Notes under the pieces: model-generated
What the model was told of the DNA's origin: nothing
Seen by the model: only the letters and a program-made list of their open reading frames with translations
Databases searched by the model: none
Source: a virus
Direction: 5' to 3' (one strand)
IMG/VR virus record: IMGVR_UViG_3300027852_000033
Coordinates: 1-64,000 of that record
DNA: 64,000 nt
Program-made: the position numbers and the translations under genes
In this document: positions 1 to 6,245 of the stretch, piece after piece
Layout: every line of letters starts with the position of its first letter
How positions within the stretch are numbered: the first letter of the stretch is position 1

Positions 1-122
1 TTACCTACTGGTAGTTATATATAGACATATGCCTACATATATCCTTATATTGACCGGCATATATTAACATATATCCCCATAGATACCCTTATATTGGCAC
101 ATGGATATTGATACACATAAAC

Positions 123-236
123 ATATACTGGCATATACCCATATAGACATATGAACCCAGTACATTCATAGATAGATATATAGATATACTGGCATATACC
201 CATATAGACATATACATATTAACCCAGTACATTCAT
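123..236. repeat. Two direct copies of an AT-rich unit
   Basis: The string ATACTGGCATATACCCATAT followed by AGACATAT occurs at about 125-152 and again at about 186-213. Each copy is followed a few bases later by AACCCAGTACATTCAT. The period is about 61 bp. I see no credible gene in 1-374, so this lies in the non-coding stretch downstream of the last minus-strand gene of the window. Function is unknown; a regulatory or replication-associated repeat is possible. Confidence 0.75.
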
Positions 237-289
237 TTCCGTGTGTTTCATGGCCGGGATAGGGTCACGAATTCATATATATCTATGCT

Positions 290-370
290 ACCCTATATAT
301 ATAGAAAAGCTATCCTTCCCTATATATATAGATATTCTATCCTAGCCTATATATATAGATATTCTATCCT
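290..370. repeat. Three tandem 26-27 bp AT-rich repeats
   Basis: Three back-to-back copies of CCTATATATATAGA followed by TATTCTATCCT (the first copy reads AAAAGCTATCCT). The TATATATA core is self-complementary. They end just before the stop of the minus-strand gene at 375-767, so they would lie in its 3' flank. They could be protein-binding iterons or promoter-like sites; nothing further can be read from the sequence. Confidence 0.7.
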
Positions 371-374
371 TTTA

Positions 375-767
375 TTATGGGCGGCCTTGCCACGCCAGAA
401 TATCTGATATAGTTTTTTCTAAAGTATGTATATCATTTATAACATATAATCTAATCTCATCAGATTTTATTCCTTTTTCTATAGTAGAAATAGGTATATC
501 GAACTCACCTGGCCTGATTTTAGATTCTTCCATTCGAGTTATTTCTACCTTCATGTTATCATAATCTATGTTACAAAATAGTTTACCTTCGAAAGTCGCA
601 CTTTGTCCGGGTTTTATACCTTGTATTATATTTCCAATTACTATTACATTACTCATATTTTGGGTATTTTGTAGTTTTGTTCCTACTATAACCATATCCT
701 GTACCGATATTTCATGGAGTAAAATATCTTCTGTTTGTTTATTTTCTTTATTTATTATTTTTTCCAT
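375..767 (-). CDS. Small paralogous phage protein, family A copy 1
   Basis: A 130-aa protein of unknown function. I chose ATG 767 because it is preceded by AAGGAAGGA; the frame stays open upstream without a ribosome site. It is clearly related to the neighbours at 815-1195 and 1429-1806. Shared blocks are an N-terminal MEKII/MKRI(I/V)N, a V.D(M/I/V)V(I/M)VGT(K/S)L core near residues 27-36, a (V/I)I(V/I)IG strand, a CNIDY block, and a C-terminal DIL.W.G.P or DILNWHQFP tail. No catalytic motif, signal peptide or membrane segment is visible. The leader TATATATAAGGA is shared with the sister genes and may carry a common control signal. Confidence 0.7.
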   Translation of the reverse strand: MEKIINKENKQTEDILLHEISVQDMVIVGTKLQNTQNMSNVIVIGNIIQGIKPGQSATFEGKLFCNIDYDNMKVEITRMEESKIRPGEFDIPISTIEKGIKSDEIRLYVINDIHTLEKTISDILAWQGRP

Positions 768-814
768 TAGTTCCTTCCTTATATATAGTAGTAGAAGTAA
801 GATATGGCCGCAAT

Positions 815-1195
815 TTATTTTGGGAAACCGTGCCATACCAGGATATCCTGTATAACCTCTTTGGCATCTTGTAAGTTTACTACAACATATGCCCGAAGTT
901 TGCCGGCCATAATGTCAGTTTCCATGTTTGGGACCGTCATATTATAGGGCATAGCTATGAGGTCAAAATCCTTTATATGCTTACTGTAGTAATCTATAAT
1001 ACAATATAGTATACCAGTAAATAGCCTACATCCCCCATTTTCTATGTGGGGTGATATTGCTCCGATTACTATTACGCCAGTTGTACCATTAGTATCCTTA
1101 AGTCTAGTGCTTACCATAACTATATCACGCCCGGATACATCATGGAAACTTATTGGAGCCTCTGAGACAGGCTCTTTATTTATTATTCTTTTCAT
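815..1195 (-). CDS. Small paralogous phage protein, family A copy 2
   Basis: A 126-aa sister of the proteins at 375-767 and 1429-1806. It starts MKRIINKEPV, has DVSGRDIVMVSTRL near residues 19-32 and VIVIGAISP around 41-49, and ends DILVWHGFPK. The start ATG has AAGGAAG about 7 bases upstream inside the leader TATATATAAGGAAG that is common to the family. Tandem duplication is the simplest origin. Function is unrecognised. Confidence 0.7.
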   Translation of the reverse strand: MKRIINKEPVSEAPISFHDVSGRDIVMVSTRLKDTNGTTGVIVIGAISPHIENGGCRLFTGILYCIIDYYSKHIKDFDLIAMPYNMTVPNMETDIMAGKLRAYVVVNLQDAKEVIQDILVWHGFPK

Positions 1196-1232
1196 TAGTT
1201 TCTTCCTTATATATAATAATAGAGATATTCTC

Positions 1233-1403
1233 TTAATGCTTATCTTTAGTTAGTCTAGAGCTGGCATCCATTGAATCTATGAAATCTTGAGCTAAATTTA
1301 TAGCCGCCTGGTAGCGGCCATTTTTAATACCAATGATTATATACTCTAAAACTTGCCTGGTTGTTAGTTCTATTTTACGTTGGTCTATATTAATTTTTTC
1401 CAT
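1233..1403 (-). CDS. Small hypothetical protein (56 aa)
   Basis: The ORF starts MEKINIDQRKIELTTRQVLE and ends SSRLTKDKH; the start has GAGGAAAAAACCTA upstream. It sits between two family A paralogs in the same direction and shares their TACTATATATGAGGA leader. The sequence looks helical and soluble. The MEKI(N) beginning resembles family A copy 1, so its 5' end may derive from the same duplication, but the rest differs. No function recognised. Confidence 0.6.
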   Translation of the reverse strand: MEKINIDQRKIELTTRQVLEYIIIGIKNGRYQAAINLAQDFIDSMDASSRLTKDKH

Positions 1404-1428
1404 TAGGTTTTTTCCTCATATATAGTAG

Positions 1429-1806
1429 TTAATTAGAAACATACTCCGGAAATTGATGCCAATTCAGAATATCGGCCATAGCTTCTCTAATATCTTGTAT
1501 ATCAATTATAATATAGGCTCTGATCTGGTTATGGGATAATCCTTCCTCTATAACTGAAACAGATATATTAAATGGATTAGGCACGATTTTAAAATCTTCC
1601 ATTTTCATTTTACTGTAATCTATATTACAGTACATTAATCCTTTTAGATCTTTTCCTTCTTGTATTGTTCCAATTATTATTACATCATACACATCCTGGT
1701 CCCGGGAAGTCCATAGGCTAGTTCCTACCATAACCACATCCCGATCGGATACATCATGGAGACTGATAAGTCCCTCTGGTACAAATTCATTTACTATTCT
1801 TTTCAT
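1429..1806 (-). CDS. Small paralogous phage protein, family A copy 3
   Basis: A 125-aa protein, third member of the family. Conserved blocks are MKRIVNEF, DVSDRDVVMVGTSL near residues 18-31, YDVIIIGTIQ, YCNIDYSKM, and DILNWHQFPE near the end. The ribosome site AAGGAGAG precedes ATG 1806. Three copies within 1.4 kb suggest recent local amplification. Function unknown. Confidence 0.7.
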   Translation of the reverse strand: MKRIVNEFVPEGLISLHDVSDRDVVMVGTSLWTSRDQDVYDVIIIGTIQEGKDLKGLMYCNIDYSKMKMEDFKIVPNPFNISVSVIEEGLSHNQIRAYIIIDIQDIREAMADILNWHQFPEYVSN

Positions 1807-1861
1807 TGTTCTCTCCTTATATAGCCGAAATTAGATATTTTCTTATGCCCCATATTAAATA

Positions 1862-2128
1862 TTATATGTAAAATGGTAGGTTAGTTTGTATTATTTTGTG
1901 CCCTTCACGTAGCCTTTTCCAGACATCAACAATATTAGTTATTCCTAATTTTTCCATTCCGATTGGACAATACCGTGCCGGAAAATTATGGTTTATACAT
2001 TCATCCGGCCGCTCTTTATAATTCTTACAAAAATAAAAATCATCATATTTTATTAAGTCAGGGCAATGCCTCCCACCATTTTTTGGCGACATTCGTATGC
2101 AACAATCCCCACAATGTAAACAATACAC
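1862..2128 (-). CDS. Cysteine-rich YkgJ-like metal-binding protein
   Basis: About 88 aa with the N-terminal pattern CLHCGDCC (C-x2-C-x2-CC), then cysteines in GRHCPDL, YFCKNY, PDECINH and RYCPIG. This arrangement matches the YkgJ-type family of putative zinc or Fe-S proteins, which often acts near cofactor or protein-modification steps. I favour GTG 2128, which has GGGGG five bases upstream; a TTG at 2140 in the same frame is possible. The gene follows 2146-2517 closely, so the two are likely co-transcribed. The exact role is unknown. Confidence 0.65.
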   Translation of the reverse strand: MYCLHCGDCCIRMSPKNGGRHCPDLIKYDDFYFCKNYKERPDECINHNFPARYCPIGMEKLGITNIVDVWKRLREGHKIIQTNLPFYI

Positions 2129-2145
2129 AAGATCCCCCAAGTAAG

Positions 2146-2517
2146 TTAATTGTTATGATCGGCTATCAAATTAGCCAAGCGTTTAAGTGCTCCTACCATT
2201 AGATACCTTTCTGAATTATGCGGGATTTGTATGTGATGCTCGTCCCCTTCATAATTAAAATAGATAGATATCCGAGTATGATCGGCATTGCTTCTCATAC
2301 GAATTTCTTTTACTATGTCTATAGATTCTCTTGAAAAACGAACTTCACGACCATCATGGTCTTCTATGTATCCTATTTTTTTCAGTGCCTCCCCTGCTAA
2401 AATTCTATCGGTATGTAGCGGACATGTATATCCATTATCTATATCACATTCACAGTCAAGGCTGTTGACAATAGCCTCGAACCTTTTGACCGCCTCAATT
2501 ATTGTTTGATCTATCAT
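2146..2517 (-). CDS. Hypothetical protein with DCECD motif, long paralog
   Basis: A 123-aa protein. I take ATG 2517 as start because AGGAGAATAAG precedes it; an upstream in-frame ATG lacks a site. The first 45 residues (MIDQTIIEAVKRFE, then DCECDIDNGYTCPLH) are nearly repeated in the 59-aa gene at 3023-3202, so one is a partial duplicate of the other. The cysteines and histidine in CECD...CPLH could bind metal. The C-terminal half, ending LIADHNN, is unique to this copy. Confidence 0.65.
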   Translation of the reverse strand: MIDQTIIEAVKRFEAIVNSLDCECDIDNGYTCPLHTDRILAGEALKKIGYIEDHDGREVRFSRESIDIVKEIRMRSNADHTRISIYFNYEGDEHHIQIPHNSERYLMVGALKRLANLIADHNN

Positions 2518-2555
2518 GCTTATTCTCCTATAAATTATTACTTCGTTAGAAAACA

Positions 2556-2756
2556 TTACTTCGTCTCAAAATCCTCATTTGTACAAAGTACAGATGTACA
2601 TATTGCCTCAATCAACCTCCCAATAGCAATATGGTTTTTTTGGGCAAGATACCTGATTTTTTCTCCCAACTCTGTTTCCTTTATGACTTCGTTATACAAA
2701 AACATTATAGCTTCTTCTATATTTTCACCTTTTATTTCATCCACTGTAATTTTCAT
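2556..2756 (-). CDS. Small hypothetical protein (66 aa)
   Basis: MKITVDEIKGENIEEAIMFL with a helical, charged sequence ending CTNEDFETK. ATG 2756 has AAGGAAACAAG upstream; the longer in-frame ATG at 2849 would run back over the neighbouring gene at 2800-2979. No domain recognised. It lies in a run of minus-strand small genes and its upstream region carries no obvious promoter. Confidence 0.6.
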   Translation of the reverse strand: MKITVDEIKGENIEEAIMFLYNEVIKETELGEKIRYLAQKNHIAIGRLIEAICTSVLCTNEDFETK

Positions 2757-2799
2757 ATCTTGTTTCCTTATTAGTAAAATTATAAATGCGGCCTCATTG

Positions 2800-2979
2800 T
2801 TATCTATTTTTCCATAGGGCATCAGTAAACTTTTGTACCCTTTTCCCACACCGCATACATATGAAATTGATTCTATCCTTTTCCCACTCTTCTAGATTGC
2901 TTGACTTAAATTTATGTCCAAATATTTTACAGATGATGTAATGTTTATATAACTTGTCTTTTACACTTATCCATTTCAT
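2800..2979 (-). CDS. Zinc-binding DUF1660-like small protein
   Basis: A 59-aa protein starting MKWISVKDKL after AAGGAGGTTAAAT. It carries ICKIFGHKFK near residues 15-24 followed by ICMRCGK, so the C-x4-H and C-x2-C ligands resemble the short prophage zinc proteins of the DUF1660 type (C.IFGHK...C.RCG). Those are of unknown function. The start choice is clear from the ribosome site. Confidence 0.65.
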   Translation of the reverse strand: MKWISVKDKLYKHYIICKIFGHKFKSSNLEEWEKDRINFICMRCGKRVQKFTDALWKNR

Positions 2980-3022
2980 ATTTAACCTCCTTAAGGTTCG
3001 CCGGCTATGTTTTAGTTTTAAA

Positions 3023-3202
3023 CTATTCGCCATCTTCAAATAATATTGTATAGGAATTGATAATTGCTATTGCCTTACGTGCCAGAAGTCTATCGGCATG
3101 TAATGTGCATGTATATCCATTATCTGTATCACACTCACAGTCAAGGCTACTGACAATGGCCTCAAATCTTCTAACTGCATCAATTATTGTTCGGTCTATC
3201 AT
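3023..3202 (-). CDS. Truncated paralog of the 2146-2517 protein
   Basis: A 59-aa ORF starting MIDRTIIDAVRRFEAIVSSL after GAGGTAATAAG. Residues 1-45 align almost without gaps to the 123-aa protein at 2146-2517 (DCECDTDNGYTCTLHADR), then diverge and stop at DGE. The nucleotide similarity is high enough to indicate a recent partial duplication. It may be a functional short form or a decaying copy; the intact frame and ribosome site favour expression. Confidence 0.65.
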   Translation of the reverse strand: MIDRTIIDAVRRFEAIVSSLDCECDTDNGYTCTLHADRLLARKAIAIINSYTILFEDGE

Positions 3203-3219
3203 TCTTATTACCTCTATAA

Positions 3220-3447
3220 TTATTTAGTATAAGATATATCTTGCATTAACTCCTTTATAATAGAAATCTTTATAAATTCGGCAGCATAAAGCAAATGAGA
3301 TATTGCCATATCCCGTGCCGCATTATCCGGTAAGCGTTGTATTAGTTTAATAGCTACCTCTTTCATTTCATTAGAGAGATACTCATCATATTTTTTCATT
3401 ACAATATCAAAGTCATTAGATATTGTTTCTAGTTTGTAAACGCCCAT
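3220..3447 (-). CDS. Small helical hypothetical protein (75 aa)
   Basis: Starts MGVYKLETISNDFD after AAGGTGGAAAT; mostly predicted helix (MKEVAIKLIQRLPDNAARDM). No membrane segment or metal ligands. Co-directional with its neighbours, with short spacers. Function unrecognised. Confidence 0.6.
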   Translation of the reverse strand: MGVYKLETISNDFDIVMKKYDEYLSNEMKEVAIKLIQRLPDNAARDMAISHLLYAAEFIKISIIKELMQDISYTK

Positions 3448-3465
3448 ATTTCCACCTTATAGATA

Positions 3466-3705
3466 TTACTTTTTAGTAGGGTTACTTGCTATTTCTTTGC
3501 AACAATCAGGACAAACGAATACCCATTCTTCCTTCGGGTCACAGTATTTCATATCCTTGGTTGCATTCCAACCTCTCGAAATAGCATGTTCGTAAGAATA
3601 AAAAGTCTGGATTGTTTTATTTTGATCGGCATTACAGTCCATACATGGACAAATGAAGTGTTCCGATTTTCCGGAGCTATGTCTAATTATCATTGAGTTT
3701 CTCAT
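3466..3705 (-). CDS. Small zinc-binding protein (79 aa)
   Basis: Contains FICPCMDC near residues 18-25 and VCPDCCKE near 64-71. The paired C-x-C-x2-C and C-x2-CC clusters, about 40 residues apart, look like a zinc ribbon. The start has AAGGATGAATA upstream. This is one of about ten small cysteine-cluster proteins in the window. No specific function can be assigned. Confidence 0.6.
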   Translation of the reverse strand: MRNSMIIRHSSGKSEHFICPCMDCNADQNKTIQTFYSYEHAISRGWNATKDMKYCDPKEEWVFVCPDCCKEIASNPTKK

Positions 3706-3791
3706 TATTCATCCTTGTAATAAATATTACTCTATATCTCTGGAATAATATAGTTTTAATAGGCGGCAGCCTTGCAGGCTCCGCCATATAT

Positions 3792-4139
3792 TTACTCACC
3801 CGGGTCATTGAATGCTATACCCATATCTGTAAATAACTGATGCAGATGTGAATCTGGCAAAGGCCAAAGCATTCTGGTTTTTACCGGCCATTTATCTATT
3901 AAATAAAAAAGAAGCAAGACAACAGGCTGCCTGTATATATAGAAAGATTTAGATTTCCGCCATATAACATCACTTATAAAGTTATAGTTATTGGAAACAT
4001 AATCCTCTATATCAGACATTGTTATATCCTTTAACAGTTCCTGAAAGGTTTCTAGAATGAATAGATTATCTCGTTCTATATAATTTGTATGGGGTATTGA
4101 TTCATGTAGTTCCTTTAGGTTGTGCAACCATGATTCCAT
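3792..4139 (-). CDS. Hypothetical protein (115 aa)
   Basis: Starts MESWLHNLKELHESIPH after AGAAGGAGAATATA, and contains a hydrophobic stretch YRQPVVLLLFYLI near residues 69-81 that is probably a buried helix. A GC-rich hairpin (GGCGGAGCC...GGCTGCCGCC on the minus strand, 3759-3784) follows the stop and may be a weak terminator, without a T-tract. Not recognised. Confidence 0.55.
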   Translation of the reverse strand: MESWLHNLKELHESIPHTNYIERDNLFILETFQELLKDITMSDIEDYVSNNYNFISDVIWRKSKSFYIYRQPVVLLLFYLIDKWPVKTRMLWPLPDSHLHQLFTDMGIAFNDPGE

Positions 4140-4328
4140 TATATTCTCCTTCTGGAAAAGAGTAAACTAATTAGGCGCTCGCCTCACGGTTTGCTATATT
4201 AGTTTTATATTCCATTAGTTTTGTATTTTGTCACGGTGGTTATAAGGTATTACTTCGTAAGAGTTATTGATATAAGATATTGATATATATGATAAGAGTT
4301 ATTGAATGCTCAGCGCTTCGCGCTTCGC
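4140..4328. other. Gene-free stretch 3' of the HNH gene
   Basis: No ORF with a ribosome site. It holds a GGCGAGCGCC hairpin, two copies of a TAAGAGTTATTGA unit (about 4256-4303) and a GCGCTTCGCGCTTCGC block next to the HNH stop codon. Base composition alternates between very AT-rich and locally GC-rich, unlike the flanking genes. This suggests it arrived together with the HNH cassette. No intron core could be recognised with confidence. Confidence 0.4.
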
Positions 4329-4889
4329 TTACAACGGCTCTATTATACTCTTACCTTTTCTCATATTATCTTCGCGCCATAACGGTTGTAAATTACTCAG
4401 TGCCCAACATTTTTGAAATGCTGCATCATTAGGACTATCATAATCAAAACTACAAATAGGCCGTATATGGTCAATTTCCCATTCCCCTCGATTACTCCAG
4501 GTCATCCCATCTACGAAAAGAGACTCGAAATGGTCCCGTACATCTTGAGGGGTATAACCTACTAATTTTTCTAAGGTGGGACTATTTTGATTTCTTCTTA
4601 AAGCATCACGTAGAAGTATACCCATTCTACTATTTAATTTTCCTCTAGGGGTCTGTCGTATTTTGATTCCACGTTCGTTATGTCGCTTTCTAATATGTTC
4701 GGTATTTTTATTACGGTGTTGTTTTTTGTACTCTTTAATACGCTCCGCATTTTCTTTACGGTACTTTTCACCTCTAATACTATCACACTTTCTACAGTAA
4801 CATCGTAACCCGCTCTTTCTTGCCCTATCGACACTAAACTCACTTATCAATTTTCTTGCTTTACATTTACTACAAACTTTTCTTTCCAT
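4329..4889 (-). CDS. HNH homing-type endonuclease
   Basis: A 186-aa protein with an N-terminal zinc ribbon (CSKCKARK at 6-13 and CYCRKC at 30-35). A very basic middle is followed by a C-terminal HNH core: WEIDHIRPICSFD at about 137-149 with H141 as probable general base, CWALSNLQPLW at 161-171, and N175 in REDNMRKGK. This is the layout of free-standing phage HNH endonucleases, which cut DNA and spread by homing. It interrupts a run of small genes. The 16-bp TATACTCTTACCTTTT is found at 4344-4359 inside its 3' end and again at 4919-4934 in the next gene. The start is ATG 4889; its ribosome site is weak, as often seen for homing genes. Confidence 0.85.
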   Translation of the reverse strand: MERKVCSKCKARKLISEFSVDRARKSGLRCYCRKCDSIRGEKYRKENAERIKEYKKQHRNKNTEHIRKRHNERGIKIRQTPRGKLNSRMGILLRDALRRNQNSPTLEKLVGYTPQDVRDHFESLFVDGMTWSNRGEWEIDHIRPICSFDYDSPNDAAFQKCWALSNLQPLWREDNMRKGKSIIEPL

Positions 4890-4934
4890 TGTCTCGCATC
4901 GTATTATAACCGGTTTAGTATACTCTTACCTTTT
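4344..4934. repeat. 16-bp direct repeats bracketing the HNH gene
   Basis: TATACTCTTACCTTTT is identical at 4344-4359 and 4919-4934. The first copy is within the last codons of the HNH gene, the second within the last codons of the 4915-5166 gene. The distance equals nearly the entire HNH cassette, so it may mark the boundaries of the insertion or a recombination site. Confidence 0.5.
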
Positions 4935-5166
4935 TCCAACTAAAGGGGTAAGTAATTTCTATACTCTTTAAGCCTTCTTCAAATAGTTTCATTGGGCACG
5001 ATTCGGACTGCATTAAGCATTCTTCAAGACCAAAGGCCATTGTCGGGCCGCCTTTTTCATTAGGGAAAGGTGAGTCCCAGGTTCCCCATTCTATTTCGCC
5101 TTCATAATCTTCAATTACAGAGTAGATAGTTCCTTCATTTCCATAATAAGTGATTCGTATCTTCAT
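4915..5166 (-). CDS. Hypothetical protein (83 aa)
   Basis: I chose ATG 5166, which overlaps the stop of the ASCH gene (ATGA, 4 nt), typical of translational coupling. The protein reads MKIRITYYGNEGTIYSVIED and ends FSWKKVRVY; it looks like a small beta-rich domain. The longer frame upstream only reads through the ASCH gene. Likely works with, or is simply co-expressed with, the ASCH protein. Confidence 0.65.
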   Translation of the reverse strand: MKIRITYYGNEGTIYSVIEDYEGEIEWGTWDSPFPNEKGGPTMAFGLEECLMQSESCPMKLFEEGLKSIEITYPFSWKKVRVY

Positions 5167-5489
5167 TCTATTTTCCCATTTGCATTTTCTACCCGTAATA
5201 CGTCTCCGAGCTCTATTACTATAGTTTTCAGGCTGCCGCTTTCTCCACCCCCTTCTTCTGCGTTCCACCGGCGCATGGTAAGAAATATCCTTTTGAACTC
5301 TACGTCCATTGTGGGTACACTACCATAGCCGTTCTTGAATCTCACAATATCAAATTCCTTTCCAATGCCATTCTCATCGAGAAGCCGCTTTATCCAAGAT
5401 GGGTTATATATCCTATATTCGTGCTTTTTTAGCCCGGACATAATATCATCAAACCGTCTTTTCTTCACTGTTAAATGTAGTATCCTCAT
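5163..5489 (-). CDS. ASCH domain protein
   Basis: A 108-aa protein opening MRILHLTVKKRRFDDIMSG, with HEYRIYNPSW, then KEFDIVRFKNGYG and a C-terminal IVIELGDVL strand. This matches small phage ASCH (PUA-like beta-barrel) proteins, in which the conserved K...E.R region lines an RNA- or nucleotide-binding cleft. Some ASCH proteins are RNases or modified-nucleoside hydrolases; the activity here cannot be decided. AGGAGGAAAGAT precedes the start, immediately after the T-tract of the terminator at 5505-5544. Confidence 0.75.
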   Translation of the reverse strand: MRILHLTVKKRRFDDIMSGLKKHEYRIYNPSWIKRLLDENGIGKEFDIVRFKNGYGSVPTMDVEFKRIFLTMRRWNAEEGGGESGSLKTIVIELGDVLRVENANGKIE

Positions 5490-5504
5490 ATCTTTCCTCC
5501 TTTC

Positions 5505-5544
5505 AAAAAAAATAACCCCCTGCTTGCGATAAGTTACAAGCAGG
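5505..5544 (-). terminator. Intrinsic terminator (minus strand)
   Basis: Stem CCTGCTTG/CAAGCAGG with a 10-nt loop, followed on the minus strand by GGGTTATTTTTTTT. It closes the microprotein operon that ends at 5613, and lies directly upstream of the ASCH ribosome site with no room for a full promoter between. ASCH transcription may therefore depend on read-through. Confidence 0.8.
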
Positions 5545-5612
5545 AGGCTATAAGAGAGTATTAATTATGGATGAAACCAGGAGTTATACGGCTCTCCGTG
5601 TGACGGCATTAA

Positions 5613-5720
5613 TTACCTGATCTGTCTGATCTCTTGTGCCTTGTGTTTCAGGTATCCCCTACTAATCAAGGTATCACAATATAGTGTCGCCAAAACCCTA
5701 TTTTCAGATTCAGTACTCAT
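5613..5720 (-). CDS. Microprotein (35 aa), hydrophilic
   Basis: Starts MSTESENRVLATLYCDTLIS and ends EIRQIR. Its ATG overlaps (ATGA) the stop of an even shorter ORF at 5717-5767 (TTG start, 16 basic residues). It is the promoter-distal member of a run of overlapping tiny genes from 6217 to 5613 and the only clearly soluble one. The ribosome site is weak, so coupling is likely. Moderately supported. Confidence 0.45.
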   Translation of the reverse strand: MSTESENRVLATLYCDTLISRGYLKHKAQEIRQIR

Positions 5721-5776
5721 TTCCCAGAACCACTTTTACGCATTGCATTCTTTCGTGCCCTACTCAAATGCTTTCT

Positions 5777-5878
5777 TTATGGAAAATGCCGCCACTCGGA
5801 CAATCGTATAGCAGGATTATAGTAATACTCTTCTGCCCTTGGTACTCCCATTTTCCAGAAATCAAGGAATGGGTACAT
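5777..5878 (-). CDS. Microprotein (33 aa), tyrosine/tryptophan-rich
   Basis: MYPFLDFWKMGVPRAEEYYY through RLSEWRHFP. The start codon overlaps the stop of the membrane microprotein 5878-5958 as TAATG, a hallmark of translational coupling. The aromatic amphipathic sequence suggests membrane-surface association. Function unknown. Confidence 0.5.
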   Translation of the reverse strand: MYPFLDFWKMGVPRAEEYYYNPAIRLSEWRHFP

Positions 5879-5958
5879 TAAGTCTTTTTCAATACTATGA
5901 ATATAGCGCATCCAATAACCACACTAAGTACGAATGCAGTAACTAAAAATGGTAACAT
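5878..5958 (-). CDS. Single-span membrane microprotein (26 aa)
   Basis: MLPFLVTAFVLSVVIGCAIF followed by IVLKKT: one transmembrane helix with a KK cap at the C-terminus. AAGGAGGAGATATACC, a near-perfect ribosome site, precedes ATG 5958. The gene is part of an overlapping set of tiny membrane proteins. Confidence 0.7.
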   Translation of the reverse strand: MLPFLVTAFVLSVVIGCAIFIVLKKT

Positions 5959-5979
5959 GGTATATCTCCTCCTTATTGA

Positions 5980-6057
5980 TTATGGTAATGTGAAAACAAA
6001 CAGTGCAAATATAGCAATTGCCACTGCGGCTAATGCTAACCAGAGACAGATTTCCAT
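5980..6057 (-). CDS. Single-span membrane microprotein (25 aa)
   Basis: MEICLWLALAAVAIAIFALF then VFTLP: essentially one transmembrane helix. AAAAGGAGGGACGCC precedes ATG 6057. The site and start lie inside the 3' end of the gene at 6036-6146, so the two overlap by 22 nt in different frames. Confidence 0.7.
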   Translation of the reverse strand: MEICLWLALAAVAIAIFALFVFTLP

Positions 6058-6146
6058 GGCGTCCCTCCTTTTTTATTGTATATGGCCGAAAACCATATTG
6101 CGGCAATGCACAATATGGTTATAACAAGGTAAATAGTGATTAACAT
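6036..6146 (-). CDS. Membrane microprotein (36 aa)
   Basis: MLITIYLVITILCIAAIWFS with AIYNKKGG after the helix. The start overlaps the end of the 6140-6217 gene by 7 nt and has no ribosome site of its own, implying coupled translation. The tail (GTPWKSVSG) is encoded across the ribosome site and start of the next gene. Confidence 0.6.
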   Translation of the reverse strand: MLITIYLVITILCIAAIWFSAIYNKKGGTPWKSVSG

Positions 6147-6217
6147 TCTAATAATAGCATGAGTATAACATATAAAATGATCACAAGTGCTGTTAATAGT
6201 GTAAAGTGTCGATCCAT
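6140..6217 (-). CDS. Membrane microprotein (25 aa), first gene of micro-operon
   Basis: MDRHFTLLTALVIILYVILM then LLLEC: a short charged N-terminus and one transmembrane helix. AGGGGCGTCATA precedes ATG 6217. First of at least six overlapping tiny genes (6217 down to 5613) that end at the terminator 5505-5544. Confidence 0.65.
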   Translation of the reverse strand: MDRHFTLLTALVIILYVILMLLLEC

Positions 6218-6245
6218 TATGACGCCCCTAATTAAGATATTTAGA

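Noticed and set aside
4140-4889. A group I intron carrying the HNH gene
   Set aside because: I could not identify a conserved P3-P7 core or exon junctions; the gene is intergenic rather than splitting an ORF.
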